The notes: generated by a model not told the origin, from the letters alone. 64,000 nucleotides of DNA from Christiangramia echinicola DSM 19838 (GCF_000423065.1 NZ_AUHG01000012.1:372001-436000), one strand, 5' to 3'. Shown: positions 25,687-34,910, counted from the first letter of the stretch. A program made the numbers and translations.

Positions 25687-25694
25687 TATTTTTG
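25687..25694 (+). promoter_or_regulatory. -7 box of the phosphoglucomutase gene
   Basis: TATTTTTG matches exactly, 20 bp before the ATG at 25715. No clear -33 element is seen. Confidence 0.45.
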
Positions 25695-25714
25695 CCTAGC
25701 AAAACAATCTAATT

Positions 25715-27445
25715 ATGGCTACTAATAAACCAGAAATTCTTCAAAAAGCTGAAGAATGGCTTACTGATATATTTGACAATGATACCAGGTCTGAGATCAA
25801 CAGGCTTATCGAAGAAAATCCTAAAGAATTAGAAGAGAGCTTTTATAAAAATGCTGAATTCGGGACCGGGGGAATGCGTGGAGTTATGGGTGTGGGGACC
25901 AACCGAATCAATAAATACACGCTCGGTAAAAACACCCAGGGATTATCAAATTATCTAAAAAAATCTTTTCCTGAAAAAGACATTAAAGTAGCCATAGCAT
26001 ACGATTGCCGTAATAACAGCCAGGAATTAGCAAAAGTAGTTGCTGATGTTTTTTCAGCGAACGGGATAAAGGTTTTCCTTTTTTCTGAATTAAGACCAAC
26101 TCCTGAACTTTCTTTTGCGGTGAAACATTTGGATTGTCAATGCGGAATTGTATTAACGGCAAGCCATAATCCTCCTGAATATAATGGATATAAAGTTTAC
26201 TGGGAAGATGGAGGTCAGCTTGTTCCCCCACAGGACATAGAATTGATAGAAACTATCAATAATCTTGATTATAGTGCTGTCAATTTTAAAGCAAATGAAG
26301 ATCTTATTGAAAAGATCGATGAAGAAGTTGATAAGGTTTTCGCCCAGGCTTCGGTTGAAAATGGAAGTTTTGATACGCCGGCTAAAGATCGTGAGAATCT
26401 TAAAGTTGTATTCACTTCTCTTCACGGGACTTCAATAACCATGGTACCTGAGGTTCTTGAAAAAGCTGGTTTTACCAATGTTCATATTGTGGAAGAACAA
26501 AGAGCGCCCAATGGTAATTTCCCCACTGTTATATCGCCCAACCCAGAAGAGCCGGAAGCTTTAAAAATGGCACTTGAAATTGCAGATAGAGAAAATGCTG
26601 ATATTGTAATTGGTACAGACCCGGATTGTGATCGTCTTGGAGTTGCTGTTAGAGATCTTAACGGAAAAATGATCTTGCTAAATGGAAACCAAACCATGCT
26701 CGTTATGACCTGGTTTTTACTGGAGCAATGGAAAAGGTCTGGTAAGATGGACGGAAATGAATTTGTGGCCTCAACCATCGTTTCTACGCCAATGCTTAAG
26801 AATCTTACTGAAGCGTATAACGTAGAATACATAGAAGTTCTTACGGGCTTCAAATGGATAGCCAAACTTATTAAAGATCATCCGGAACTTGATTTCATAG
26901 GAGGCGGAGAGGAAAGTTTTGGTTATATGGTTGGTGACTTTGTTCGCGATAAGGATGCAGTTACCGCTACCCTACTCGCTTGCGAAATTGCAGCAAAAAT
27001 GAAGGCAGAAGGAAATTCTTTCTATAGAAAACTATTACAGCTATACACTCAATATGGTCTTTATAGAGAGGAATTAATTTCTTTAGTGAAAAAAGGAATT
27101 CAGGGAGAACAGGAGATCAAACAAATGTTGATCGACCTAAGAGAGAATCCCTGGGAAGAAATTGATGGAGAAAAAGTAGTTCTTATAGAAGACTATAAAT
27201 TATCTATCGCCAAGAACGTTCAGGATTATACAGAAAGTGCAATTGATATTCCAAAATCTAATGTGCTTATTTATTATACTGAAAATGGGACTAAGATCGC
27301 AGCAAGACCTAGTGGTACAGAACCAAAGATCAAATTCTACATCAGTGTGAATTCAGATCTTGAAGCTGTTGAGAATTACCAGGAGGAAGACCAGAAACTG
27401 AGTGACAAAATTGCCCGAATAAGACAGGAACTACAACTGGGCTAA
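25715..27445 (+). CDS. phospho-sugar mutase (phosphoglucomutase/phosphomannomutase)
   Basis: A 576-residue alpha-D-phosphohexomutase with four domains. The phosphoserine loop is TASHNPPEYNGYKVYW, the metal loop GTDPDCDRLGVAV, the sugar-specificity loop GGGEESFGYMVGD and the phosphate-binding loop ARPSGTEPKIKFY. Length and order match the PgcA/PGM2 subgroup. It interconverts hexose 1- and 6-phosphates, feeding sugar-nucleotide synthesis. The next gene, an ABC exporter, begins 10 bp later. Confidence 0.93.
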   Translation: MATNKPEILQKAEEWLTDIFDNDTRSEINRLIEENPKELEESFYKNAEFGTGGMRGVMGVGTNRINKYTLGKNTQGLSNYLKKSFPEKDIKVAIAYDCRNNSQELAKVVADVFSANGIKVFLFSELRPTPELSFAVKHLDCQCGIVLTASHNPPEYNGYKVYWEDGGQLVPPQDIELIETINNLDYSAVNFKANEDLIEKIDEEVDKVFAQASVENGSFDTPAKDRENLKVVFTSLHGTSITMVPEVLEKAGFTNVHIVEEQRAPNGNFPTVISPNPEEPEALKMALEIADRENADIVIGTDPDCDRLGVAVRDLNGKMILLNGNQTMLVMTWFLLEQWKRSGKMDGNEFVASTIVSTPMLKNLTEAYNVEYIEVLTGFKWIAKLIKDHPELDFIGGGEESFGYMVGDFVRDKDAVTATLLACEIAAKMKAEGNSFYRKLLQLYTQYGLYREELISLVKKGIQGEQEIKQMLIDLRENPWEEIDGEKVVLIEDYKLSIAKNVQDYTESAIDIPKSNVLIYYTENGTKIAARPSGTEPKIKFYISVNSDLEAVENYQEEDQKLSDKIARIRQELQLG

Positions 27446-27455
27446 CTATTATTAA

Positions 27456-29279
27456 ATGACCTACTTTAGGAAAATACTTCAATTCGCAATTCCTTATAAG
27501 CGTTTTGCGATACTGAATATTATTTGCAACGTCTTTTACGCTATCTTCAGCACCCTTTCATTTATTGCATTGATTCCTGTAATCCAGGTTTTATTTGATA
27601 AAACTAAAAGGGTTTCTAAAAAACCTGTATGGGATGGAATTAGAAATATCAAGGATTATATTTCAGACTACTTTAATTACGAGGTCACACAACGCGTTAA
27701 CGAAGATGAAGTAGCCGCTTTAGTATTTATCTGCGGAATAGTTGTCCTACTATTTTTTCTAAAGAATTTATTTGGTTACTTAAGTTCATTTTTTCTAACA
27801 TTTCTGCGGAATGGAGTTCTCAGGGACCTTAGAGATGCGATGTATAAAAAAATACTTGCTTTACCGGTTTCTTATTTTTCTGAAAAACGAAAAGGAGATA
27901 CTATTTCAAGAATAACGGCAGATGTTAACGAAGTACAAACATCCTTTCTATCTATTCTTGAATTAATTGTTAGAGAACCACTTACTATTCTTTTCACCAT
28001 CATTGCCATGCTGTTGATGAGTGCAAAGCTTACCTTGTTTGTATTTATTTTTCTTCCGGTAGCTGGATTTATTATATCGATTATTGGTAAACAATTAAAA
28101 AAGCAATCTAACCTGGCCCAGGAAGAAAATGGCCATTTTTTGAGTATCGTGGAGGAAACATTATCAAGCCTTAAAATCGTTAAAGGTTTTAATGCCGAGG
28201 ATAAGTTTTATAATCGATTTCAGGATTCTACCAACAGACTGAATCATATTCTTAATAAACTGGTGAATCGCCAGAATTTAGCCTCACCAACCAGTGAATT
28301 TCTGGGAATCTTTGTGATAGTGATCATACTTTGGGTAGGTGGAAATATGGTCCTTGTAGAAGGCAGCCTTGATGCGGCAACTTTTATAGCTTTTCTCGGC
28401 CTCGCCTATAATATTCTTACACCTGCGAAGCAAATTTCAAAAGCATCTTACAGTGTAAAAAAGGGAAATGCAGCTGCTGAAAGAATTCTCGCAGTACTGG
28501 AAACACCATCTACGATTACAGATGCTCCAAACGCTATAGATAAGAAAAATTTTGATTCAGAAATAAGTATTGAGAATATAGATTTTAAATACGAGGATGA
28601 AAAAGTATTGAAAAACTTCAGCGTTACCGTACCTAAAGGTCAAACTGTAGCATTGGTAGGTCAGTCTGGATCAGGTAAATCAACAATTGCGAATCTTATC
28701 ACGAGATTCTATGATGTAAATGAAGGCTCTATTAAAATAGATGGAACAGATATAAGGCAAATAAAAAAGGCCTCGTTAAGAAATTTAATGGGTCTGGTGA
28801 CTCAAGATTCCATTTTATTCAATGATACTATTAGAAATAATGTTTCACTGGGTAAAGACTATGCATCAGATGCAGAGATCATAGATTCTTTAAAAATTGC
28901 TAATGCCTGGGAATTTGTAAAAGACCTACCTGCAGGCCTGGATACAAATATTGGTGATAGCGGTAATAAATTAAGTGGTGGTCAAAAACAGCGCTTATCC
29001 ATAGCCAGAGCGGTACTTAAAAATCCTCCGGTGATGATACTTGACGAAGCCACTTCAGCTCTTGATACCGAAAGCGAAAAGCTTGTACAGAAAGCACTGG
29101 AAAATATGATGAGAAATAGAACTTCTGTAGTTATAGCTCATAGGTTATCTACCATTCAAAACGCAGATAAGATCGTAGTGATGCAACGGGGTGAAATTGT
29201 AGAGCAGGGAAGGCATCAAGAATTGATTAGTGCTAATGGCACTTATAAAAAGCTTGTAGAAATGCAATCCTTTGATTAA
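27456..29279 (+). CDS. ABC exporter, MsbA-like (fused membrane and ATPase domains)
   Basis: A 607-residue half-transporter. Six transmembrane helices lie in the first 340 residues, followed by an ATPase domain. The Walker A motif is GQSGSGKST, the signature LSGGQKQR, the Walker B motif VMILDEATSALD and the H-loop VIAHRLST. As a homodimer it would export lipids or drugs across the inner membrane. MsbA (lipid A-core flipping) is the nearest described role, but substrate assignment from sequence is not safe. It is co-transcribed with the mutase and followed by a strong terminator. Confidence 0.88.
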   Translation: MTYFRKILQFAIPYKRFAILNIICNVFYAIFSTLSFIALIPVIQVLFDKTKRVSKKPVWDGIRNIKDYISDYFNYEVTQRVNEDEVAALVFICGIVVLLFFLKNLFGYLSSFFLTFLRNGVLRDLRDAMYKKILALPVSYFSEKRKGDTISRITADVNEVQTSFLSILELIVREPLTILFTIIAMLLMSAKLTLFVFIFLPVAGFIISIIGKQLKKQSNLAQEENGHFLSIVEETLSSLKIVKGFNAEDKFYNRFQDSTNRLNHILNKLVNRQNLASPTSEFLGIFVIVIILWVGGNMVLVEGSLDAATFIAFLGLAYNILTPAKQISKASYSVKKGNAAAERILAVLETPSTITDAPNAIDKKNFDSEISIENIDFKYEDEKVLKNFSVTVPKGQTVALVGQSGSGKSTIANLITRFYDVNEGSIKIDGTDIRQIKKASLRNLMGLVTQDSILFNDTIRNNVSLGKDYASDAEIIDSLKIANAWEFVKDLPAGLDTNIGDSGNKLSGGQKQRLSIARAVLKNPPVMILDEATSALDTESEKLVQKALENMMRNRTSVVIAHRLSTIQNADKIVVMQRGEIVEQGRHQELISANGTYKKLVEMQSFD

Positions 29280-29284
29280 AATAT

Positions 29285-29314
29285 AAAAGCCCGGTTTACT
29301 TCGGGCTTTTTTTT
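29285..29314 (+). terminator. terminator after the ABC exporter gene
   Basis: The stem AAAAGCCCG/CGGGCTTTT is followed by a T-run, 5 bp past the stop. Its loop and right arm overlap the last codons of the convergent gene ending at 29296. Confidence 0.85.
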
Positions 29315-29670
29315 ACTTGAGATATTTCTTGCGCTGCTAAAGCCTGGTCATAATTTGCTTTTAAAACTGAAAAACTTCCGAAGAACTTTTTGCCATCCTT
29401 CCTTTTTATTTTAATGATTGTATTACCATTTTCAACTTGATTAACTTCAGTTATCTCAACTAAAATTCCATCGAGTTTCTTATAATTCGCCACTCCTCCC
29501 CTTTTAATAATAAAATTAGGCCTTGGAAATTGTAAGTGAGAATACTGATAATTTTCCGAAGCTTCAATTCTTAAAAGGTCACCTACCTCAATATCTTCAG
29601 TATGTTGAGCCACAACAGGATTTGAAAAACAAAGCATGAATAAAATTGCCAGACTACTAATACGTTTCAT
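29296..29670 (-). CDS. small secreted protein of unknown function
   Basis: A 124-residue protein with a clear signal peptide (about residues 1-21, ending PVVAQ) and a small basic mature domain. The domain has alternating beta-like segments (GDLLRIEA, NTIIKIKRKDGKKFFGSF). No family is recognised. Its C-terminal codons overlap the terminator of the convergent ABC gene. Upstream lies a strong hairpin (29715-29752) that could attenuate transcription coming from further up. Confidence 0.65.
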   Translation of the reverse strand: MKRISSLAILFMLCFSNPVVAQHTEDIEVGDLLRIEASENYQYSHLQFPRPNFIIKRGGVANYKKLDGILVEITEVNQVENGNTIIKIKRKDGKKFFGSFSVLKANYDQALAAQEISQVKKSPK

Positions 29671-30027
29671 AAGATTTAACTTTTTAAATGATTCTTACCA
29701 GAAATAATAAAATAAAAAAATGGATGATATATGTAGGTATCATCCATTTTTTATTAAAATTATTTTCACTTTGGGGCAAGTAAAAATAATGCGACTCAAC
29801 TCAATTTTGTTTGGGGCAAAAAAAGATTAAATCATTTTGATAGTATAAAGATAAGAATAAAAACTATTCAAACAAGTAAAAATAGCTTTTTATCTGTTTT
29901 TTATGTCTTTTATCGATGTTATTCCTTGAATTCGCCTATATTATCCTACATAAATCAAGTTGAAAATTGACTTAGGAAACTTTATTGTTTTCAATACCTT
30001 TACGCAAAAGAAAAAGCTATTCACCCT
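29671..30027. other. 357-bp region without a protein gene
   Basis: This stretch holds a 15-bp-stem hairpin (29715-29752), two direct copies of TTTGGGGCAA exactly 40 bp apart (29770-29779 and 29810-29819), and a plausible minus-strand promoter near 29846-29875. Before the sigma factor start at 30028 there is an imperfect -7 box, TACCTTTA, near 29994. No convincing small open frame was found. Confidence 0.6.
29712..29839 (-). ncRNA. candidate small RNA or attenuated leader
   Basis: On the minus strand, TTG (29873-29875), 19 nt, then TATCTTTA (29846-29853, one mismatch to consensus) would start transcription near 29839. About 90 nt later a 15-bp perfect stem (29752-29738 with 29729-29715) followed by a T-run forms an intrinsic terminator. 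The transcript would be about 125 nt and contains TTGCCCCAAA twice. It could be a free small RNA, or a leader attenuating the secreted-protein gene at 29670. No known RNA family is recognised. Confidence 0.35.
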
Positions 30028-30576
30028 GTGCTGCCAAATTCCGAAGAACAATTTGTAAAAAAATTGCAGAACAGCTCCACTTCACAGGAAGCTTTCAGGG
30101 AACTTATATCTCTTTATAAGGAAAGGCTCTATTGGCATATTCGAAATATGGTAAAGAGTCACGATGACACAGATGATGTTCTTCAGAATACTTTTGTAAA
30201 GATCTTCAGAAATATTGATAAGTTCAAAGGAGATAGCAAGCTATATAGCTGGATGTACCGTATAGCCACAAATGAAGCGATTACCTTTTTGAATAAAAAG
30301 GCTCGAAGATTGCAAATCACTTCTGAAGAATTAAAAGATCAGATTATAGACAACCTTCAAAGTGATGTTTATTTTGAAGGTGACGAGATAAAACTAAAAT
30401 TACAAAAGGCAATTTCAACACTTCCTGAGAAGCAACAGCAGGTTTTCAATATGAAATACTTTGAGGAATTGAAATATCGCGAAATGTCTGAAATACTAGA
30501 AACAAGTGAGGGCGCTTTAAAAGCCTCCTACCACATTGCTTCTAAAAAAATAGAGGAATATTTAAAAACGAATTAA
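30028..30576 (+). CDS. ECF-type RNA polymerase sigma factor (second)
   Basis: A 182-residue sigma factor. Region 2 (about residues 22-90) contains DDTDDVLQNTFVKIFRNIDKFKG and SWMYRIATNEAITFL. Region 4 (about 125-175) contains LPEKQQQVFNMKYFEELKYREMSEILETSEGALKASYHIASKKIEEYL. The start codon is GTG at 30028; no ATG is available nearby. It heads an operon with a membrane protein that may regulate it and a small periplasmic helical protein. Confidence 0.9.
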   Translation: MLPNSEEQFVKKLQNSSTSQEAFRELISLYKERLYWHIRNMVKSHDDTDDVLQNTFVKIFRNIDKFKGDSKLYSWMYRIATNEAITFLNKKARRLQITSEELKDQIIDNLQSDVYFEGDEIKLKLQKAISTLPEKQQQVFNMKYFEELKYREMSEILETSEGALKASYHIASKKIEEYLKTN

Positions 30577-30607
30577 ACCTTTACTTAAAAACACTGTCAA
30601 AGAATTG

Positions 30608-31141
30608 ATGAAAACCAATAGACCAAAATATTCACACATATCTGGATTCAAGGTCCCTGAAGATTACTTCGGGAATCTTGAAGACAAGATGCTGGATAAT
30701 TTTAATATGCAAGAGTCTGTTGAATTAAAATCAACTGGGAGTGGATTTAAAGTTCCAGACGGTTATTTTGATACGCTGGAAGAAACAATTACCTCCAGAA
30801 CAAATCAACAGAAACCTCGTGTTATAAGTCTTTTTAAGAAAGAGTATATTTTCTATGCTGCTGCAGTAATTGCATTATTTGCATTGTTGTTAGGTGATTT
30901 CTTTAAATCTGGTTCAAATCAAAACATAGGCTGGGATGATATAGAACTTTCGGCCATGGAAAACTATATTGATGAAGGTTATGAGATGGGTTATATTGAT
31001 TTGAACTCCTCAGAATATTCAGATTTTATATTTAACGGTGGTCAGCTGGTTCAGGAAGAGGATTTCAATTCTGTAAATTCTGATGCTGTTTTTGAATATA
31101 TCGATGAAAATTTAGAAGACCCGGCCTTTATACTTGAATGA
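30608..31141 (+). CDS. membrane protein with two GFKVPxxYF repeats, putative sigma regulator
   Basis: A 177-residue protein. Two tandem copies of the motif SGFKVPxxYFxxLE (about residues 12-25 and 46-59) precede a single membrane span (about 82-100) and an acidic outer tail. The position directly after an ECF sigma gene and the single span suggest a cytoplasmic sigma-binding half and an outer sensor half. This is context-based. ATG 30608 is used; a TTG one codon earlier is possible. The next gene begins 1 bp after its stop. Confidence 0.65.
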   Translation: MKTNRPKYSHISGFKVPEDYFGNLEDKMLDNFNMQESVELKSTGSGFKVPDGYFDTLEETITSRTNQQKPRVISLFKKEYIFYAAAVIALFALLLGDFFKSGSNQNIGWDDIELSAMENYIDEGYEMGYIDLNSSEYSDFIFNGGQLVQEEDFNSVNSDAVFEYIDENLEDPAFILE

Positions 31142-31142
31142 T

Positions 31143-31598
31143 ATGAAAAAACTAATTTTAATATTCTGTATTTTCCTGACCGCTTTACCTTCTATGGCGC
31201 AGGATAAAGATAAAGAAGCTCATAGAGAACGTATTAAAGCTCTTAAGGTCGCCTACTTTACTCAGGAGCTTAATTTAAATGAGAAAATTGCAGAGAAGTT
31301 CTGGCCCATCTATAATAAGTACGAGAAAGAAAGGCGTGATCTACACAAGCGTGAGCATATAGACTTAAAAAATGTAGAATGCATTTCTGAAAATGAGGCT
31401 GAAGATCTTATTGATGAATTTCTTAATGTAGAGAGTGAGGAATACAAGATAAAGAAGCAACTTTTTAAGGACCTGAAACAGATCATTTCAGCAAAAGATA
31501 TCATCAAGCTTCATAAACTTGAAGATGAGTTTCATAAAAAATTAATAAAAGAATATCGCTCTAAACGAGAGCAGAAAGACGCTAATAGTAGTGAATAG
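31143..31598 (+). CDS. secreted helical protein, Spy/CpxP-like sensor
   Basis: A 151-residue protein with a signal peptide (about residues 1-19, ending SMAQ). It is then almost wholly helical and charged (ALKVAYFTQELNLNEKIAEKFWPIYNKYEKERRDLHKR). Layout and pattern (Lx-phi-phase helices ending in a long KLIKEYRSKREQK tail) resemble the Spy/CpxP-like periplasmic proteins often encoded after ECF sigma factors in Flavobacteriia. It may sense or buffer envelope stress for the sigma/anti-sigma pair upstream. Confidence 0.7.
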   Translation: MKKLILIFCIFLTALPSMAQDKDKEAHRERIKALKVAYFTQELNLNEKIAEKFWPIYNKYEKERRDLHKREHIDLKNVECISENEAEDLIDEFLNVESEEYKIKKQLFKDLKQIISAKDIIKLHKLEDEFHKKLIKEYRSKREQKDANSSE

Positions 31599-31634
31599 AC
31601 TTCTATTCACGTTTAGTTTTTTGGTTAGTTAGTT

Positions 31635-31671
31635 AAATAAACCGGTAAATAATCTCTACCGGTTTATTTTT
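31635..31671. terminator. bidirectional intrinsic terminator
   Basis: The arms TAAACCGGTA/TACCGGTTTA are flanked by A-rich and T-rich runs on both sides. They lie between the convergent sigma operon and the BNR-repeat lipoprotein gene. Confidence 0.85.
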
Positions 31672-32736
31672 TTATTGGAATTTCAATTTTGCAATCCTGC
31701 CCTTTCCCGCTGCATATGCTACACTGTCGTTTATAAATCTCAAGGTATAAAATCCTTCGTCTGAAAGCTTTTCCCAGTTTTCACCTGAGTCCTTACTATA
31801 ATGGATTCCTGTAAAACCTGTAGCAACAAGGCCTTCACCTTTAGAATCTGGCACAAATCGTATAGCACTTTTATAACCAGGATCTTTACCTTCCGCAATT
31901 AATTGCCAGGATTTCCCACCGTCATTAGTAATTGCTTTATTACCAGAATTGCCTTCAGGATTGGTATAATCTCCCCCAATAATTACGCCTTTCTTAGCAT
32001 CATAAAAATCTACACTATATCCTCCGGTTGTCGCTTCTCCCTGAAGCAAAGGAGTATCAAATACTTCCCAGTTCTTCCCTTTATCTGCTGAATATAATAT
32101 TCTTGATTTCATTCCTCCAGTAAGTATCCATGTATGATCACCTTTAATCGAGATATTAGAATTACTGGCAGCAAATGCAGCTTCTCCTTCAGCCGCTTCG
32201 GGTAGATCTTTACAATCAACTTTTTTCCAGCTATTACCGCCATTTCTGGTTATGATCATAGAAATACAGCCATCGGTTGGATCGCCCATTGCTATACCTT
32301 CCTTATCATTCCAGAAAATCATGGAATCATAAAAAACCTTTTCATTCTCTTCCATATATACAAGTTCCATTTCACCGTTATCTCCGGTTTTATATAATAG
32401 TGCAGGATTGGCTACGCTAAGCATGAAAAAGTCATTCGAAGTACTGGCGACAGCCCTGAATTCAGGACTAATTGTATCGAATTTCTGAGTATTGATCTTC
32501 CAGGTATTATTCGATGAATTGAATAGTCCATAGGTTCCATTATTCGCAGCAAAGGCCAGGCTACTACCCATGATCTCTATTGCTCGTATACTAAGTGAAT
32601 CATTTTCAAGTATAACTTCTGTTTCTACAGATGTGAATTCCCTTGGTTCTGTTTGAGCACTTTCCTCTACCGAATTTTCCTTATCGCTTTTACAGGCAAA
32701 TGACAGTAAAATCAGTAAAAAACATAATTTTTTCAT
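31672..32736 (-). CDS. YCF48/BNR-repeat beta-propeller lipoprotein
   Basis: A 354-residue protein with lipobox FAC (Cys15) and repeated BNR/YCF48-like motifs. These include RNGGNSWKKVDC, SADKGKNWEVFDT, TNDGGKSWQLI and SKDSGENWEKL, spaced as propeller blades. Such proteins are often annotated as oxidoreductases or photosystem-stability-like proteins without evidence. The sequence supports only an outer, lipid-anchored propeller. It is monocistronic. Confidence 0.8.
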   Translation of the reverse strand: MKKLCFLLILLSFACKSDKENSVEESAQTEPREFTSVETEVILENDSLSIRAIEIMGSSLAFAANNGTYGLFNSSNNTWKINTQKFDTISPEFRAVASTSNDFFMLSVANPALLYKTGDNGEMELVYMEENEKVFYDSMIFWNDKEGIAMGDPTDGCISMIITRNGGNSWKKVDCKDLPEAAEGEAAFAASNSNISIKGDHTWILTGGMKSRILYSADKGKNWEVFDTPLLQGEATTGGYSVDFYDAKKGVIIGGDYTNPEGNSGNKAITNDGGKSWQLIAEGKDPGYKSAIRFVPDSKGEGLVATGFTGIHYSKDSGENWEKLSDEGFYTLRFINDSVAYAAGKGRIAKLKFQ

Positions 32737-32871
32737 CTTTAAAATATTATAATATAGCCTTCATTAATGGTTGATCAATTTGATTGGTAATGGCTTTTTA
32801 CCAAATATTCCTTATTGACTTTCAATTTTAGAATTTGGATCAAATATAAATTAATCCGTTTCAAAAAACCG

Positions 32872-32879
32872 TAACTTTG
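32872..32879 (+). promoter_or_regulatory. -7 box of the RsmB-like gene
   Basis: TAACTTTG matches exactly, 18 bp before the ATG at 32898. No -33 TTTG is found at the usual distance. Confidence 0.5.
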
Positions 32880-32897
32880 CCGCCTTAAAGAATATTT

Positions 32898-34109
32898 ATG
32901 CGCCTACACAGGAATCTTGTTTTTGCTACTATTGATGCTTTAGCCGAAATTTTTAATGAAGGAAGTTATGCCGATAAGGTTATAGAGAAAACCTTGAAAA
33001 GGGATAAACGATGGGGATCGCGTGATAGAAGCTTTATTGCAGAAACTACTTATGACATTGTTCGATGGAAAAGACTTTACGCTGAAATTGCTGAAGTTAA
33101 GGAGCCTTTTAAAAGGGAAGATCTCTTTAGAATGTTAGCTGTTTGGTGCGTGCTTAGAGGAGTCCAGATTCCTGACTGGCCTCAATTCGAAAAGACTCCC
33201 GAGAGACGTATAAAAGGAAAGTTTGATGAACTAAGTAGAATTAGAAAATTCAGGGAATCTATCCCAGACTGGATGGACAAGCTTGGTGAAGAGGAACTTG
33301 GAGATAAAGTGTGGACCAAGGAATTAAGTGCGTTAAATAGCCAGGCTCCAGTAGTTATAAGAGCTAATAAGTTGAAGACTACACCGAAGGAGCTTGCGGT
33401 AAAGCTGAGTGAAGAAGGAATTGAAACTACCGACCTTAGAAATTATCCAGAAGCCCTGGAATTAAAGCAACGTGCTAATATATTCAGAACTAATGCCTTT
33501 AAAGATGGCCTTTTTGAAGTTCAGGATGCTAGCTCACAGCGAGTGGCAGAATTCATGGATGTTCAGCCGGGTATGCGTGTAGTAGATACTTGTGCTGGTG
33601 CAGGAGGAAAAACCTTGCATCTAGCTGCATTAATGGAAAATAAAGGACAGATCATTGCCCTTGACATCTACGGAAATAAGCTTAAGGAATTAAAACGAAG
33701 AGCTAAGCGTGCTGGTGCCCATAACGTGGAAACTAGAAGTATAGATTCTACAAAAGTCATCAAGAAACTATATAATTCTGCAGATCGTGTTCTTATAGAC
33801 GCACCTTGTAGTGGTCTTGGTGTATTAAGTCGAAATCCAGATGCTAAATGGAAGTTACAACCAGATTTCCTGGACAAGATCAGAAATACTCAGCTCGAAA
33901 TTTTAGAGCAGTATTCTAAGATCGTGAAGAAAGGCGGAAAATTGGTTTATGCAACCTGTTCTGTTCTACCTTCAGAGAACCAAAAACAAGTTCAAAAATT
34001 CTTGAAAACCGAAGCAGGTAAAGATTTTAAATTATTACGCGAGAAAAGTATTCTTTCCAGTGAAAGCGGTTACGATGGCTTTTACATGGCCGCTCTTGAA
34101 AAATCATAA
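32898..34109 (+). CDS. RsmB/NOP family rRNA (cytosine-C5) methyltransferase
   Basis: A 403-residue SAM-dependent methyltransferase. The SAM motif VVDTCAGAGGKTLHLAALM (about residues 230-248), motif IV DAPCSGLGVLSRNPD with its Cys, and motif VI YATCSVLPSENQ with the catalytic Cys are all present. The N-terminal part (about 1-120) is helical, as in RsmB with its NusB-like domain. It probably methylates a cytosine of 16S rRNA. The exact position cannot be stated from sequence. Confidence 0.9.
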   Translation: MRLHRNLVFATIDALAEIFNEGSYADKVIEKTLKRDKRWGSRDRSFIAETTYDIVRWKRLYAEIAEVKEPFKREDLFRMLAVWCVLRGVQIPDWPQFEKTPERRIKGKFDELSRIRKFRESIPDWMDKLGEEELGDKVWTKELSALNSQAPVVIRANKLKTTPKELAVKLSEEGIETTDLRNYPEALELKQRANIFRTNAFKDGLFEVQDASSQRVAEFMDVQPGMRVVDTCAGAGGKTLHLAALMENKGQIIALDIYGNKLKELKRRAKRAGAHNVETRSIDSTKVIKKLYNSADRVLIDAPCSGLGVLSRNPDAKWKLQPDFLDKIRNTQLEILEQYSKIVKKGGKLVYATCSVLPSENQKQVQKFLKTEAGKDFKLLREKSILSSESGYDGFYMAALEKS

Positions 34110-34143
34110 AGCGACCAGACTAGTTCAAAATCTGGAATTCAGC

Positions 34144-34713
34144 TTAGTTTGTAATACTTTGCAGAAGAAGACTTTCGTCTGGACCGTGAATAAAGGTTCC
34201 TGTGACTTTTTCTTTTGTATTTAATTCTTCTGTAAGTGTTTCGCACATACTACTGCAGTCAATTTTATATTGATTGAGTAGAAAAAATTCGTTTTCAGAT
34301 TGAGTCACGAAATTTTCATTATAAGATTTTAAGTGAATATCAAAGGTTTTACCATTCTGAACCCTTTCTTTAGAACTTACGCTTACCAATACATATTTTA
34401 TCGAGGAACCATCTGCAGGTGGATTTTCGATATTGATCTTTCTCGCTTTAATTGTATAAATATATCCAAGCTCATAATCGAAACCTTCAATTTCATCATA
34501 AAAAAAGTGCCAGTTATTTGCTCCAATCTCGCCTCCTTCCTGCACGAGATATACCAGACACTGGCCCTCACCTACAGCGGTTTGACGAAAATGATTAATC
34601 CGAATATCCACTATATCAGTGGTACCTGGAGAATCACCATTTAAAGAACAGGATACACTTAAAAATGAAGTTAGTAATCCCATTAAAAGAATGAAGTGTA
34701 ATTTTAGATCCAT
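34144..34713 (-). CDS. DUF4377-type lipoprotein
   Basis: A 189-residue protein with lipobox VSC (Cys22). A mature domain of the DUF4377 type follows: GEGQCLVYLVQ, then NNWHFFYDEIEGFDYELGYIYTIKARK (about residues 66-92). DUF4377 is found in putative surface lipoproteins, sometimes joined to META domains. No function is established. It is convergent with the RsmB-like gene and divergent from purL. Confidence 0.72.
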   Translation of the reverse strand: MDLKLHFILLMGLLTSFLSVSCSLNGDSPGTTDIVDIRINHFRQTAVGEGQCLVYLVQEGGEIGANNWHFFYDEIEGFDYELGYIYTIKARKINIENPPADGSSIKYVLVSVSSKERVQNGKTFDIHLKSYNENFVTQSENEFFLLNQYKIDCSSMCETLTEELNTKEKVTGTFIHGPDESLLLQSITN

Positions 34714-34759
34714 AACAATATTGATTGATGATATTAAGGTAAGAAATAACTTAATTTAC

Positions 34760-34844
34760 TAGAATGCTTTAATCGTTAAATATTTATTTTTCAACGTTTT
34801 GAGTTAATAATTATTTCTAAAGAAATAAAACCTTATAGCATTCT
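34760..34844. promoter_or_regulatory. nested dyad symmetries upstream of purL
   Basis: An outer inverted pair AGAATGCT (34760-34767) and AGCATTCT (34837-34844) encloses a perfect palindrome with 8-bp arms, TTATTTCT-AA-AGAAATAA (34811-34828). No T-run follows, so this is not a terminator. It could be an operator region for purL or for the divergent lipoprotein gene. Confidence 0.35.
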
Positions 34845-34910
34845 AAATTCAGGTAAAAGACTTCAAAGAATTATTCAGGGTATTAATTTTAATGATTAGG
34901 TATAAAAAAG

